Shown: positions 36,568-48,316, numbered from the stretch's first letter. The stretch is 64,000 nt of DNA from Heterohyrax brucei (GCA_028571685.1 CM053143.1:7679501-7743500), one strand, 5' to 3'. Program-made: numbers and translations. The notes: generated by a model not told the origin, from the letters alone.

Positions 36568-36733
36568 GTTACCCATTGCCTGTTGCCCCTGAGTCAGTTC
36601 TGACTCATAGGAGCCCTGCAGAACAGGGTGGAGCTGCCCCTTAGCATTTCCAAGGAACAGCTGGTGGATTTGAACTGCTGATCTTTTCATTTAGCAGCTG
36701 AGCTCTTAACCACTGCATCACCAGAGCTCCTTT
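36568..36733 (-). mobile_element. AfroSINE, antisense
   Basis: Inverted tail 'ctgagtcagttctgactcat' and inverted head 'cttaaccactgcatcaccag'; fairly well preserved. Confidence 0.92.
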
Positions 36734-37199
36734 AAATTGGTACCAGCCTAGAGTATCACTTTCAGTCAGGTGCTGGAAGTACCCTCAGGTGCCCCTTGCT
36801 CTCTGAGCTCTGGCAGGCTAGGAGAGCAGGTGATCATCTTCTCCCAACTTCTGAGAGATGCTGGCAGAGATGGCAGAGATGTTGACTACTGAGACTTGTT
36901 GTTAGTTATTTAAAATCACTGGATAAGAGACCCATTCCCTCATACGTGTTGTACGTGTTGTCTGCATACTTTGTGGGCACTCAGTTGTCAGTGAAACAAC
37001 TTGCTTCCTTTAAATTGGACAAATAGAGGGTTTTCAGAGACAACTACTTGACATTTCAAATTACTTGACTATTCTTTCCATGACTGCTTTTCAGGAAGTC
37101 AGTCAATTTTGCTGAGAGATGTCAGAGCACCCCTTAAATATGATTCATGGTGTGGTGCATCATAGTATATCATGAGTAATTCGACATGCATTTAGAAAT
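36734..37199. other. Unassigned intronic sequence
   Basis: Nothing recognised, apart from a short doublet 'tacgtgttg' near 36943-36960. Confidence 0.4.
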
Positions 37200-37402
37200 T
37201 ATAAGATGGTGCTTGGCTACTAACTGAAAGATTTGTGGTTCAAACTCACCCAAAGGCACCTTGGAAGAAAGACCCCGGTGATTTGCTTCTGAAAGGACAC
37301 AAACATGAAAACCCTGTGGGGTGCGGTTCTGCTGTGCAACACGTGAGTCACTAGGAATCAGGATTTGATGGCAATGTTTAAATTTTTTTTTTTTTTTAAT
37401 GA
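37200..37402 (+). mobile_element. AfroSINE, long subtype
   Basis: Block 'ttggaagaaagaccccggtg' marks the subtype; ends in T15. Confidence 0.82.
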
Positions 37403-37417
37403 TTTAGTCATATGCAA

Positions 37418-37622
37418 GGAGTCTGTGAGTGGTACAAACAGTTAAATCACTAACATGCTGATTGAAAAGTCAGAGGTTTGAGTCTTCCCAGAGGTGCCTC
37501 AGAAGAAAGGCCTGGCAGTCAACTTCTGAAAACTCTGCCATTACAACCGTGTGGGGCAGTGTTCTCTTCAGACACATTTGGAGTCACTTTGAGTTAGAAG
37601 TCGCTCGATGGCAGCTGATGGT
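37418..37622 (+). mobile_element. AfroSINE, long subtype, adjacent copy
   Basis: Same subtype ('cagaagaaaggcctggcagt'), 15 bp after the previous copy, diverged from it, so more likely a separate insertion than a recent duplication. Confidence 0.82.
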
Positions 37623-37937
37623 CATAGGCATACTTCATCTTTTGTCTCTTCTTTTGTTCCTCCCTCCTTCCCTTTTCCCCATGTCCTTACAGATGGAGTT
37701 TCTTCAGCTTCAGCACTCCATGATATTTCTTAGGGCAGGCACAGGTGCATCACCCTAAGAAGCCGAAGTCTTAATATTTTGACCTTGTTTATTATACTTA
37801 TTTCAAAAAAGAATAGGGAATTCATCTTTTAGGGTTTTTTAGTGGACAAAAATAATTATAAAGTGAAAAACAGATCAGGAGTGGATGACACTTTTTCAAC
37901 TCAATTGTCTGTAGGAATTTATGGCATCTTTGCTGGC

Positions 37938-38118
37938 TTGTGGAAACCCTGGTGGTGTAGTGGTGAAGCGTTATGTCTGCTAACCAAAAATTCGGCAGTT
38001 TAAACCCATCAGGCGCTCCTTGGAAACTCTATGGGGGAGTTCTACTGTGACTGATAGAGTCACTGTGAGTTGGAATCGCCTTGATGACAGTGGGTTTGTT
38101 TTTTGTTTTGTTTTTTGG
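37938..38118 (+). mobile_element. AfroSINE
   Basis: 'gtggaaaccctggtggtgta' head, 'gtgagttggaatcgccttga' tail, T/G-rich end. Confidence 0.93.
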
Positions 38119-38336
38119 TTGCTGGCTAGTAGGTAGGTCATATCCTAATAAGGTTAGCCAGTTTTCTTTGCTTACCTACGAGTTACAGGTAAATTGCATT
38201 GACTGGGAGCTGTAGCAGAGCTAGTGGCTTTGTATGGAAGGTTGTGCTTTCTGGTGCTGGATACTGTAAAAAAAAAAAAAAAGAACCAGTACTGTCTCTC
38301 ACACCTGTGAGTCCTGAATTACAGAAATTATCCCAC
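38119..38336. other. Unassigned, with A14 run
   Basis: Poly(A) at 38269-38282; the body before it is not recognised. Confidence 0.35.
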
Positions 38337-39604
38337 CTGAATTTAAAGACCATCTCAAGAATGGATTTGATGTATTGGACTCTAATTACCAAAGACTAGA
38401 CAGGTGGTGAGATGACATCAAGGACCTTGTGAGAGAAGAAAACAAAAGGTCATGAAAAAGACAGGAAAGAAAGAAAAGATCACAACGGGTCTCAGCAGAG
38501 ACTCTCAAACCTGTTCTTGAACATACAGTACCTACAGCAAATGGAAGAAGTGATGACATAAAATAACTGAACAGATAATTTAAAAGGGTAGATGGAAAGT
38601 GAAGTATTATAACGAAATGTGCAAAGACCTAGAGACACAAACCAAAAGGGAAAAATATGCATGGAGCAGTAGTTGAGAAATCAAACATAGTATTGCATCG
38701 GGCAGACCTACTGCAAAAGGTCTCTTTAAAGTGTTGAAAAGCAAAGATGTCACCTTGAGGACTAACATGCACCTGACACAGACCATAGTGTTTACATGAG
38801 AAAGCTGGACAATAAACATGAAAACTGAGGAAGAATCGGTGCCACTGGATTAGGGTTTGGTGAGGAACATTGGATGTACCATGGACTGCTGTAAGAACAA
38901 ACAAATCTAAGTACAGCCAGAATGCTCCTTGGAAGCAAACCAGCTCCTGGAGAACATGATGGTTAGTGAAACAGAGGGCCAGCAGAAAATGAGGGAGACC
39001 CTCAGTGAGCGAGACTGACAGTCACCGCAGCAGTGAGCTGAGATGCAGCAGTGCTTGTGAGGATGCTGCCGGATTGGCCAGGGTTGTGTTCTGTGGTGCA
39101 CAGAGTCACTGTTTTAGTCATCTGGCACTGCTCTAACAGATATACACTGGTGGATGGCTTTAAAAAAAGAAATAATTTTTGGCCACAGTCCAGGGGAAGG
39201 CTTTGTTTGCTGGCTCTGGAGGAAGGTCTTGTCATCAGTCTTCCCCTGGACTGAAAGCTTCGGAGGCACAGGGACCCTGGTCCTTTCCCAAGAATGAGCT
39301 CAACTTCTGGCACAGCTTCTTGGTGGCATAAGGTCCCCAAATGTCTGCTAGCTTCTTTCCTCAAGAGCCTGCCTCAAGGCACAAAACAATCTTAGTCAGG
39401 AGGCCTGCCCCACCAACACAACTACCACCCATCCACCCTCAGTAACATGATAGAGACAGGGTTACAACACGGAAGACATCACAGAAGACCGGGAATCATG
39501 GCCTAGCTAAATTTTTACACAGATTTTTGGGGGGAACCAGTTTAATTCAAGAGAGTCACTATGAACTGTAACTGACTCGATAGCACCTAACAGCAGTAAT
39601 ACAC
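38337..39604 (+). mobile_element. RTE/BovB-like LINE, internally deleted and split by a solo LTR
   Basis: 38337-38650 matches the region between endonuclease and RT ('gaccatctcaagaatggat', inverse of 52190-52205). After about 38690 it jumps to the ORF's 3' end (gtgttgaaaagcaaagatgt). The tail runs to 39109, is interrupted by the LTR at 39110-39554, and finishes at 'gactcgatagcacctaacag'. Confidence 0.87.
39110..39554 (-). mobile_element. Solo LTR, MaLR-like (LTR family A), antisense
   Basis: The inverse of the elements at 1233 and 55453: starts tgttttagtcatctggcact and ends near 'ggggggaaccagtttaattc'. gtcac flanks both sides (39105-39109, 39555-39559), and the RTE tail rejoins exactly when the LTR is removed. 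Confidence 0.82.
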
Positions 39605-39999
39605 CCATGCGTTCTCATCATGTGAGTTCAGAAAAATAAGCTAAGATAAATCAAGTCAAAGGAAGAAGAGAGACCCGATGGGCAGGGGTTGCCTGGTACC
39701 TTTCTGAGAACCCACAGTAGATGCTTTAATTCTGCTCAGAAGTTTGCTCCCTGTGGACTGTTTGGGGACTAGGGATAAACAGGTAGAGTCTTTTGCTTTT
39801 GCAGAAGCTGGCAGAGTGAGGCTCTACAGAAGGCTTGAGTCCATGATACTCTCTTGGCACTTCTCGGGATCAAAGGCCATGGAGGATTAATTATCAGAGA
39901 CCACCAAGCATTTTTTTTAAACGTAGTTTATAAATGGTTTTTCATCTTCATGTTTTTATCTGCCTAGTTAGGGAGATGTATCCTTATTTGATTATTTTT
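39605..39999. other. Unassigned intronic sequence
   Basis: Nothing recognised. Confidence 0.4.
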
Positions 40000-40688
40000 A
40001 AACACTTTATTGTGGCTTGCATGAAAATTTACAGAGCATTGTTTTCCCGCTCAGCAGTTCATACATGGTTTGTTTTGTGACCGTGGTTGCTGTCCCCTCA
40101 GCATGTTAGTGCTCTTGCCACTTCTGCTCTGGTGTCCCCATTTCCCCTTGCCCAGCTTTCCTGCCCTTCCAGACCTCTGAACTTTGTTACTGAGCAAACA
40201 CTACTCCCTGCCCCTCCCATCCCTGATGACTATCAAAGGAAGGTTTCTTTTTTTGTAAATCTTTTTTTGAATTTTTAAAATAGTAGTCTCATACAGCGTG
40301 TGTTCTTTTGTGATTGACTTCAGTAAGCACAAATGTTTGATGGCTTCATCATTATTCTTTAATGTTGAATAATATTCTACTGTCTGTATATACTAGTTTG
40401 TTTATCCGTTTTTCTATTTGACGGGCTCTTAGATTACTTCTGTCTTTTTAGTATTGTGAATAATGCAGTGAACATAGGTGTACATTTGTCTGTTCACGTC
40501 AGAACTCTGAGTTCCATGGGATATGTATCTGGGAGAGAGACTGCTTGATGACATGCTGTTTCCATTTCGGGCTTTTTAGGGAAGTGCCATACCATTTACC
40601 ACAGTGGTGGTACCATTTTACATCCCCACTAGCAGCAGGTAAGTGTCCAGTCTTCCCACAATATTGGCAGCATTTGTTATTTTTTTTA
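40000..40688 (-). mobile_element. L1 3' region, antisense
   Basis: Inverted L1 3' UTR and ORF2 end, for example 'gaataatattctactgtctg', 'agtattgtgaataatgcagt' and 'gggaagtgccataccattta'. Confidence 0.8.
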
Positions 40689-41095
40689 AACAGACTTTAT
40701 TTTTAGGGCAGCTTTAGTTTGACAAAAGAATTATGCAGAAAGTACCGAGAGCCCTTGAATACTCTCTCCTCCCTGAACACAGTTTCTCCTATTACTAACT
40801 TGGTGCATTGTTATGACTGATGAAGCCGTATTGATAGATCATTACAAACTGAAGTCCACGGTTTACATTAAGATTCACTGTTTGTGTTGTACAGTCCTAT
40901 GGGTTTTGACAAATGAACAATGTCGTGTATCTGCCATCACAGTTACATACAAAGTCATTGGCCCTGAAAATGACCTGTGTTCTCTCAAACTTCTGGCAAC
41001 CACTGATCGTCCTGTTGTCTCTACAATTTTACTTTTTTAAAAAGGAATGCAGTGGCATTTATACAATATGTAGCTTTTTCAGACTATCTTTTTTT
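40689..41095 (-). mobile_element. L1M 3' end, antisense
   Basis: 'ttttagggcagctttagttt', 'gttttgacaaatgaacaatg' and 'caaacttctggcaaccactg' follow the inverted order of old L1M 3' UTRs, different from the younger L1 on either side. Confidence 0.65.
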
Positions 41096-41107
41096 CACTT
41101 AAAAAAA

Positions 41108-41210
41108 AAACAGTTGCTATCCAGTCAAACCCAACATACAGGGACTGTGGGACAGAATGGAAGTGCCCCATGGGATGTCCAGGGAGCAACCATTGCATTA
41201 GAACTGCCCA
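41108..41210 (-). mobile_element. AfroSINE, antisense, partial
   Basis: Inverted tail and middle only ('gactgtgggacagaatggaa'); stops where L1 poly(T) begins. Confidence 0.7.
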
Positions 41211-41474
41211 CCTTTTTTTTTTTTTTTTAAATGCACATTAGGTAAAAGTTTAGAGCTCAAGATAATCTTTCCTACAAAATTTTATACACATGCTGTCGTG
41301 TGACACTACCTGCAGTCCCTACACTGTGACAGCACACTCTTTCTACCCGGGTTTCCTGTGTCCGTCCATCCCTGTCCCTTCCTGCTTTCTTATCTACCTC
41401 TGGGCAGGAACCACCCTTTTAGTCTTGTGTATCTGCTTGAACTGAGAAGCACAGTCTTCAAGACTATTATTACT
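41211..41474 (-). mobile_element. L1 3' end, antisense
   Basis: Starts with T18 (inverted poly(A)), then 'cacattaggtaaaagtttag' and 'gtccctacactgtgacagca', like 30236-30480. Confidence 0.85.
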
Positions 41475-41626
41475 ATTGTACTTCAAGTTAGTTTCTCATA
41501 CAAAATTTGCACACATGTTGATACATGTTCTCTCTATAATGTCACAGCACACTCTGCCTGAAAGTCAGATTTCGCCTGTCTATTCAGCTGGCTCCTGTCC
41601 CACTCTGCCTTCTCACTAGTATTATT

Positions 41627-41816
41627 TTATGCTTTATAAAAGCCAATTAAACCCTTTGCCATCGATTTGATGCTGACTCGCAGTAATTCCACAGGACAGA
41701 CTGCAGCTGCCTCATACAGTTTCCAAGAAGCATCTGGTAGATTCATTCGAACTGGCGTTTTGGTTAGCAGCTGTAGCACTTCACCACTAACCACCAGGGT
41801 TTCCTTATACTTTATA
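41627..41816 (-). mobile_element. AfroSINE inserted in L1, with 12-bp target-site duplication
   Basis: Body 41639-41804. Flanks are ttatgctttata (41627-41638) and ttatactttata (41805-41816), one mismatch. Confidence 0.9.
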
Positions 41817-41987
41817 GCCTAGTCTAATCTTTGTCTTAAGAGTGGCCTTCAGTGATGGTTTTAGTTCTGGGTTAACATAGCATCAAGGGGTCATGGTGTT
41901 CTTTTCCGTTTTTGTGATCTTCCGTTGTTGTTGGGTGATACAGTATCTCCCTGTAGCTTTGATTTGCATCTCTCTAATGATAGAATT

Positions 41988-42035
41988 GCAGAGAATCAGC
42001 ATCAACTTGACGGCACTGGGTTTGGTCTCTTTTTG
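41988..42035 (+). mobile_element. AfroSINE 3' tail only, inside L1
   Basis: 'aatcagcatcaacttgacgg' plus 'cactgggtttggtctctttt'. The head is missing, as in the insert at 32152-32207. Confidence 0.75.
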
Positions 42036-43099
42036 GTAATATCTAGTAGTCACAGGTATCTCTTCAGGTATTTGTTGGCCGTCTGAGTGTTTTCTTTGGT
42101 GAAGTGTGTGTTTATGTTCTTTGTCCAGTTTTTAGTTGGTATGTCTTTTTTGTTATTGAGTTGTTGAAATTTTCCATCATTCTTTTCTTTAGATTAATCC
42201 CATGTCAGATAAGTCATTGCCAAAAAAATTTTCCCGGTCTGTGCACTCTTTTCTTACTCTTTTGGAGGAGTCTTCTGATGCACATAAGGAGGCCTCAGTC
42301 ATCTGCTGTTTGTGCATGTTTAGTTATGTTTGATGGTCTATTTATATCATGGATTAGGGCCCTTAGCTTTGCCCTTAGTTCTTGTTTCCATGATCTTTAT
42401 AGATTTAGGTTTCACATTTAGGTCTTTGATCCATCTTGAGTTAGTTTTTGTACGTGGTATGAGCTATGGATCCTATTTCATTTTTCTGCTAGTAGATATC
42501 CAGTTTTGCCAGCACTGTTTGTTAATGAGACTGCCTCTTCCCCATTTGATGGATTTCTACCCTTTGTAGAAGGTTGGCTGTCCGTGGTTGAATGGATTTA
42601 ACTTCTCAATTGTGTTCTGTTGGTCTAAGCCTGTCTTCACTGTTTCTGTATGATATGTTTGGAAGTCAAGAAGTTCGAGGCCTCTTATTTTGTTCTTCTT
42701 CATAATGCTTTGCTTATCCAGAGCCTCTTTCCTTTCCATATAGGGTTGGTGATTAGTTTTTCCACCTCATTAAAGAAAATTGTTGGAAGTTGGATCAGGA
42801 TTGCTTTTGGGTAGTCATGATATTTTCACCATGTTAAGCCTTCTCATTCATGAGCATGGTATGCTTTGCCATTTGTGTCGGTTTCTTGCAGTTGTGTTTT
42901 GTTGTTTTCTTCGTATAAGTCGTTTTATATCCCTGGTTAGGTTTATTCCTAAGTAATTTATCTTTTGGAGGGCTGTGGTAAATGGTAATACTGTCTCGAT
43001 TCCTTTTTAGGAGTTCTCTTAGTGTAAAGGAATCCAGCTGAGTTTTTGTTTTACATAAATCTTGTACCCTACTACTTTGCTGAATCCTTAGATCTTAAT

Positions 43100-43212
43100 T
43101 TTTTGAGATAGGAAAGCTGGGCCACTAAAAGGGGAAGAAAATTGTCCTTAGTTATATAACTAGCAAGGACAGGGACAGAGCTTGACACCTGATCTGTCTG
43201 CTCCAGTGATCT
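43100..43212 (-). repeat. MIR SINE fragment, antisense
   Basis: 'tgagataggaaagctgggcc' and 'gttatataactagcaaggac' match the inverted MIR core. Confidence 0.65.
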
Positions 43213-43244
43213 GTGGTCTCCTTAGATTGGTTTAATGTAGAGAT

Positions 43245-43345
43245 TGAAATTGCCTGGTTGCATCTGGGGAAATTGTTTGAAATGCAGGCCCCCACACCCG
43301 TGTTCCCCCTACCCCCTTCCCTCTCCAGTTCTGAGACTCACTGAG
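43245..43345. repeat. Possible MER5-like hAT fragment
   Basis: 'attgcctggttgcatctggg' and 'gaaatgcaggcccccac' recall MER5-type elements; short and diverged. Confidence 0.35.
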
Positions 43346-44167
43346 ATAGGTTCGGCCATCAACTGGTCATTGCCTTTGTTTTGAAGAAGCAGCAGCTGAC
43401 CACACGTTAAGTCATGTAGCTGTGATTTATAATTATTTATGGGGAACAAACATTTGAATCTGGTTGCTGCACATTCATAATCTTAACACCTTTGGCTGAG
43501 ATTTTGGGAGGAGGGCATCCTCCCTTACAGCAGAGCTGAGAGACTTGGAAATTTGATATTTGCAACAGAGCAGCCTCTGTAATCTTTTCATGAGCAGCAT
43601 GATACTCAGTGGTCTCCTTTTAGCTTCAGTAAAACTTTCAAAGGGAATCACAGGACCCAGATACTTGGCTGCTGGTGATAAATATCTCTTTACTTCTGTT
43701 TTGGGGGTACATTTTTGTCCTATGTATTTTTTCCTTGTGAATTATTTTCTCCAAGTTTGGATAGAAGTTATGCCGCATTGGCTGCCTCGCATCACATCCT
43801 CAGATACACAGCTCCATGGCTAGCGTATTTTTGGTATTTGCATTGTATACTTGGCATTTCCATGTGGCCTAATTTATATCTTCCTTTTCTTTGCAGTGAC
43901 TACAGCTTCTGAAACTGGGGGTTTTATTTTTCAGCTAGAATGCTGATTGTCAATATAACTTTAAAACCCCATAATGAAAAGCTGGCTTTCTAAAATAAAG
44001 ACATACGTCCAAATTTTGCAGTAGCTTTTCTACTGCCTGAGCCTTAAAAATACATTGTTTTAGTTTTTCATTGGTGGTTTTGATTTTTTTTAGTTTTGTT
44101 GGGTTTTTGGTTTGTTTGTGTTTTTGTCCTAAAGATTTTCGTGCTTGATGCCATCATTGTAGCTTAT
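43346..44167. other. Unassigned intronic sequence
   Basis: 820 bp with no named element. Confidence 0.4.
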
Positions 44168-44388
44168 TATTGTAGAGTCACTGGGTAATGCAGATCATGA
44201 GTGTGCTTGGCTGTTAACCAAAAGATTGGTGGTTCGAGTCCACTGAGAAGCACCATGGAGGAAAGGCCTAGTGATCTACTTCCAAAAAACAGTCACTGAA
44301 AACCCTACGTACGACAGTGCTGCTCTGAAACAGTGCGGTCACCCTGAATCCGCATCAGCTCCGTGGCAGCCAGCTTGGTTGATTCGTT
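44168..44388 (+). mobile_element. AfroSINE, long subtype, perfect B box
   Basis: Keeps ggttcgagtcc (44231-44241), an exact match to the Pol III B-box consensus, and 'ggaggaaaggcctagtgatc'. The 3' tail is decayed. Confidence 0.85.
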
Positions 44389-44464
44389 GGTTGAGTGGCA
44401 GTGTCTCAGTATTTCAGTTCACACAGGAGCCTTGTGAGTTCTCTGGAAGGTAGGACTGATACAC

Positions 44465-44565
44465 GGTAGTAAAGCTCTAGCGTTAGGGTCCCATGTGCCT
44501 GGCTTTTCATTTTGCTTCTGCTTCTTACAGGCTTGGAGACCTTATATAAGTTATTTAGTTAGCAA
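44465..44565 (+). repeat. Possible MIR fragment
   Basis: 'cttggagaccttatataagt' followed by 'tatttag' resembles the MIR core; weak. Confidence 0.3.
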
Positions 44566-45891
44566 ACCAAGACTTAACAAGATTATTTGTAGTAACGGAA
44601 TAATTGTTGTAAAGTCTCAAGGTACCACATATAATGAAACCCAATCGTTGCTCCCCTGAGAGGTCTAGATAGCCACCTGTTTGACGTTTCCCTTCTCCTG
44701 AGAACTGAATTTGATATTCTTAGCTTGACTTGACCCTGACTTCTTGGCTCAACAGTTTTATAACCTCCTGACTGTGTAGCCAAGGGACAGAATGTTTATA
44801 GTCTTGGAGAAGCACTGAATGCTGGCCTGCAGTTGGATGTTTTCTTGAAGTTGTTGCAGTTATTCTGGCAGGAACTTGGCCTGGAGTTCTGTGGTTGGGA
44901 ATTCCTTTTGTAGGAGCCTTGAGAATACATCCCTTATCCAGGCACCAGGTGCCCACTGAGAGCCCGCCAAACCTGTAAACTGTTCTGGGCAGTTGTATAG
45001 CTCACCTTTCATAATAGGTAGTGATAAATCAGCTTGTCAAGGAACTAGAGGATTTTTCTTAGCAGAGTAATTTTGCTACCTCTTTCAAGCAGTGTTTGGC
45101 AGCCCCACTGTACATGTTCATCCCCTGTATTGAATGATCACTCTTTTGCACACAAGAATTGAGCTGATAGAAAAAGTTCTGAAAAGTGACCTTGCGGGTT
45201 GGCAACCTGCAGACCCCCAAGGCTCTGTCATTCTCTAAAATGACATTTCCTTCAGCTGGCAATCTAGCATTCACCCCTCTTTCCTGATTTCCACAGTGAT
45301 TATCTGGAAGGAAGAAAAAGGTAATCCAGTGAACACTCTCTGAGTGAAAGGTTGGTTAGAGATGTCTTTCTAGGACAGTTCTTTTGTAGCAAAACCCAAT
45401 ACAAACAATTGTGGTAGGAGTGAACTTTGGAAGATGTAAGATGATTAGTGGTGGTGCCTTTTCTGGTGAAAGGAGGAAACCCTTCTGGGAAGCTCCTCTT
45501 CGAGGTTAAGGCCTGAGTCTTCCCCGGTGGCTGTGCTCCTCTTCACAGGGCATGCCTGCTCTGTGCACCAGCTGCTCCCTGCAGTACCTTTCTCCCTGGC
45601 CCTATTCATCTCCCTCCTGCAAAAGACTTTTTTTCCCTCACAGGTGAACAACTTACTGCTTTTACAAGCGGTTTGATGTGTTGGCTATCTCCCTCAGCGT
45701 GGGTGAGATTGTGAATCATTGCTGAAGAGATCTCTGTCACAGCAGGGCAAGAGAAAAGGTTTTCCAGGTTGGTTCTGAGCACAGTAGGGAGCCTCTTGTG
45801 CACTGAGCCAGGGAAGACCAGGGAGGTGGAGTAGGGCTTCTCCATCCCAGGGGAGTTTGCCATCATCCTTGTCCGCAGGTCTCCCTAATCC
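44566..45891. other. Unassigned intronic sequence
   Basis: 1.3 kb, no named repeat and no exon with valid borders. Confidence 0.4.
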
Positions 45892-46062
45892 AAAACCAGA
45901 AAACCCACTGCTGTGGAGATGATTCAGACTCACAGAAACCCTATAGGACAGAGTAGAACTACTTCCATAGAGTTTCCAAGGAATACCTCGCAGACTGACA
46001 CTGCTGGGTAACTTTGGGTAACTGACACAGCACTGAAGCACTATGCTACCAGGTCTCCCTAG
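45892..46062 (-). mobile_element. AfroSINE, antisense
   Basis: 'aaccctataggacagagtag' middle, ending 'gctaccaggtctcc'. Confidence 0.9.
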
Positions 46063-46098
46063 CAACTACCAAATAGATAATTGTTAGGTGCATCTAGC

Positions 46099-46320
46099 CC
46101 AGTGGTCAGAAAACCAAGGCCCATTACACTGGATTGCTATTTTTGTGACAACTTTTGTGGAAACACAGCCTCACCTATTTATTTACATTTTTTCTAGGGC
46201 AACTTTTGCATTACAGTGGCAAAGTTGAGGAGCTTCAGGATAAACCAGTATGGCTCACTGAGCCTAGAACTATTTACAGAAAATACTTGGTGACTCTTTG
46301 TAGTCCATAACAGAACTTAA
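46099..46320 (+). repeat. Non-autonomous hAT DNA transposon (Charlie/MER type)
   Basis: Starts 'cagtggtcagaaaaccaagg', carries 'ttgtggaaacacagcctcac' and 'gcaacttttgcattacagtg', and ends near 'agtccataacag'. The CAG start and this word order fit a common mammalian hAT family. Confidence 0.6.
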
Positions 46321-46849
46321 CACTGTGGGAAAGCTGCTTTCAAGAAATGTGGTTAATTTCTGTGTTTTAAATGGGTGGTGTCAGTGATTTTTAAACACAG
46401 CCTTGTTATTCCACATGACTCGTACTGGCCAGTAGATGAGAGACCAGAGGGAGAGTATAAAAAGGCACCTTTATTTCATTGTACAAAAAAATAGACTCAG
46501 TGCTTATTGCTTCAAAGAATACTTTCCAAGGGCAGGCAAACAGGTTACTTTTAAAGGAGTTTACCAGTAGGGAGCTCACACCAGTTATGTCAGCCCCATT
46601 CTTAATTGTACTGTGCAAGAGCAATGGGTGTTTACATAGAACTTCCAAGCAAAGGCAGGATTCAAGTGGAAAGCTGTGGGCGGGAGCCAGCCAAAGGCAT
46701 GATTTTGCTATACAACTCGGTAGAGGAGGAAGCCAGGTAGATAATACAGCACTGTGGGAGTTCTTTCTGAACCTCATGAATCTTTTCTTGCTATTGAACT
46801 AACCACAAGTCTTTATTATGGTTTTTGGATGCCTTCAAGTGTGTGGTCA
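46321..46849. other. Unassigned; LTR-like feel but no firm match
   Basis: An inverted-polyadenylation-like 'aggcacctttatttcattgt' at 46463-46482 hints at an antisense LTR. I found no TG...CA borders. Confidence 0.3.
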
Positions 46850-47100
46850 TACTTTCAAAACATCAGCCTGCTAAACAGTTATGCTCATCAAAAGAGAATA
46901 AAAACATAGCCTACAGACTGGGGGAAATCTTTGGTAATGACAAATCTAATAAAGGTGTAATCTCCAAACACATTAAAAAGACAGGTCAACAATAAAAACA
47001 CAAGCAAACCAATCACAAAATGGGCAAAGGATATTAGCAGACACTTCACCAAAGAGAACATTCAGGTGTCCAACAAATACATGAAGAGACCTTCATGATC

Positions 47101-47455
47101 AGGGAGCATGACCCCTACATTTGCTGCTGGCCCAGACCTGAAACCAGCACTGAGGTCGACACTTTAGACAAAGAGTGCACTGGACTCGGGGACACAGAGT
47201 GAGCATGTGGTATGTGTACCTTATGGTTTTATATATTTATGGAAGGCTGTCCTACTGATTTCTTTCTAGAGGGGAGAGGAGAGAGTGGAGGGGGGACAGG
47301 TGTTCATTAAGTGGCTACTGGAAGTAAAGCATGAAAAGGAAGAGCGTGGTGTCACAGGGTGAGGAGACCACAAAGAGTTGGAGAGAGGTGGGCATGCAAA
47401 ATTGACTCAGATGGTATACTTTTACTTATAGTTTTTAAAAAATTACTTAAAACAA
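47101..47455 (+). mobile_element. Second L1 3' UTR fragment inside L1 ORF2
   Basis: Parallels 1770-2100 ('tgaaaccagcactgaggtcg', 'gtcacagggtgaggagacca'). The host ORF2 sequence before 47100 and after 47610 would be contiguous without it. Confidence 0.7.
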
Positions 47456-47484
47456 AGACTTTTATTGTCGTTAGCCTTTAATCT

Positions 47485-47609
47485 TGTTCCTGAGTCAGTT
47501 CTGACGGTTAGTGACCCTAGGAGGTCAGAGTAGAATGGCCTCATAGAGTTTCTAAGGAGTGCCTGGTAGATTCAGCTGCCAACCTTTCACCAGAGTTTCC
47601 CATTTGCCA
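47485..47609 (-). mobile_element. AfroSINE, antisense, shortened
   Basis: 'tgagtcagttctgacggtta' tail and 'ccaacctttcaccagagttt' end; the middle is deleted. Confidence 0.8.
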
Positions 47610-48316
47610 CTCGAGTGATGCATATCAAAACTGTGATGAAATACTGTCTTGCCCTTGTAAAAATGGTATTGCTGAAAATTTAGAAAAGAGTCAGTGCTGC
47701 TGAGGATGTAGGGATATTGGACCTGTCATACACTGCTGGTGGGAATGTAAAATGGTACAACCACAATGGAAAATGGCACTGCAGTTTCTTAAAAATCTAG
47801 AAGTAGAAATACCTGACCGTCCAGTAGTCTCCTAGGAATGTGTCGTAGAAAAGTAAGAGCTGTCACATGAGTACACATATGCACATCCGTGTTTATTGGC
47901 ACATTAGCGAAAGGATTGAAACAACCTAAGTGCCTATCAGCAGATGAATGAGTAAACAAATTACATACACACAATGGAATACCGTGTAACAATAAAGAAT
48001 AATGATGAATCTGTAAAACATTTCACAACATGAGTGAATTTGGAAGACATTATATTGAGTGAATTAAGTCAATCACAGAAGGACAAATGTTGTCTGAAAC
48101 CAGTATTATAAAAACTCAATTAAACATTTACACACAGAGAGAAACAATCTTTGATCATTAGTAGGGAGGGATGGGTTGGGAAGGAGAAATCACTAATTAG
48201 ACAAGTATTAATTTTGGTGAAGTGAAAGGCAGTACCCAACATAGGGGAAATCAGCACAGTATGACCAAGGCAAAGAAAGACATTGAAAGGAATGCAAGGG
48301 GGAAAAAAAGCCTCAT

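Larger units (their letters stand above)
41475..43088 (-). mobile_element. L1 LINE, antisense, interrupted by SINEs
   Basis: A second inverted L1 3' end ('caagttagtttctcatacaa') leads into broken ORF2 up to 43088 ('ggtttattcctaagtaattt', 'tcttgtaccctactactttg'). It is interrupted by SINE pieces at 41639-41804 and 41988-42035. The reading frame is shattered. Confidence 0.85.
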
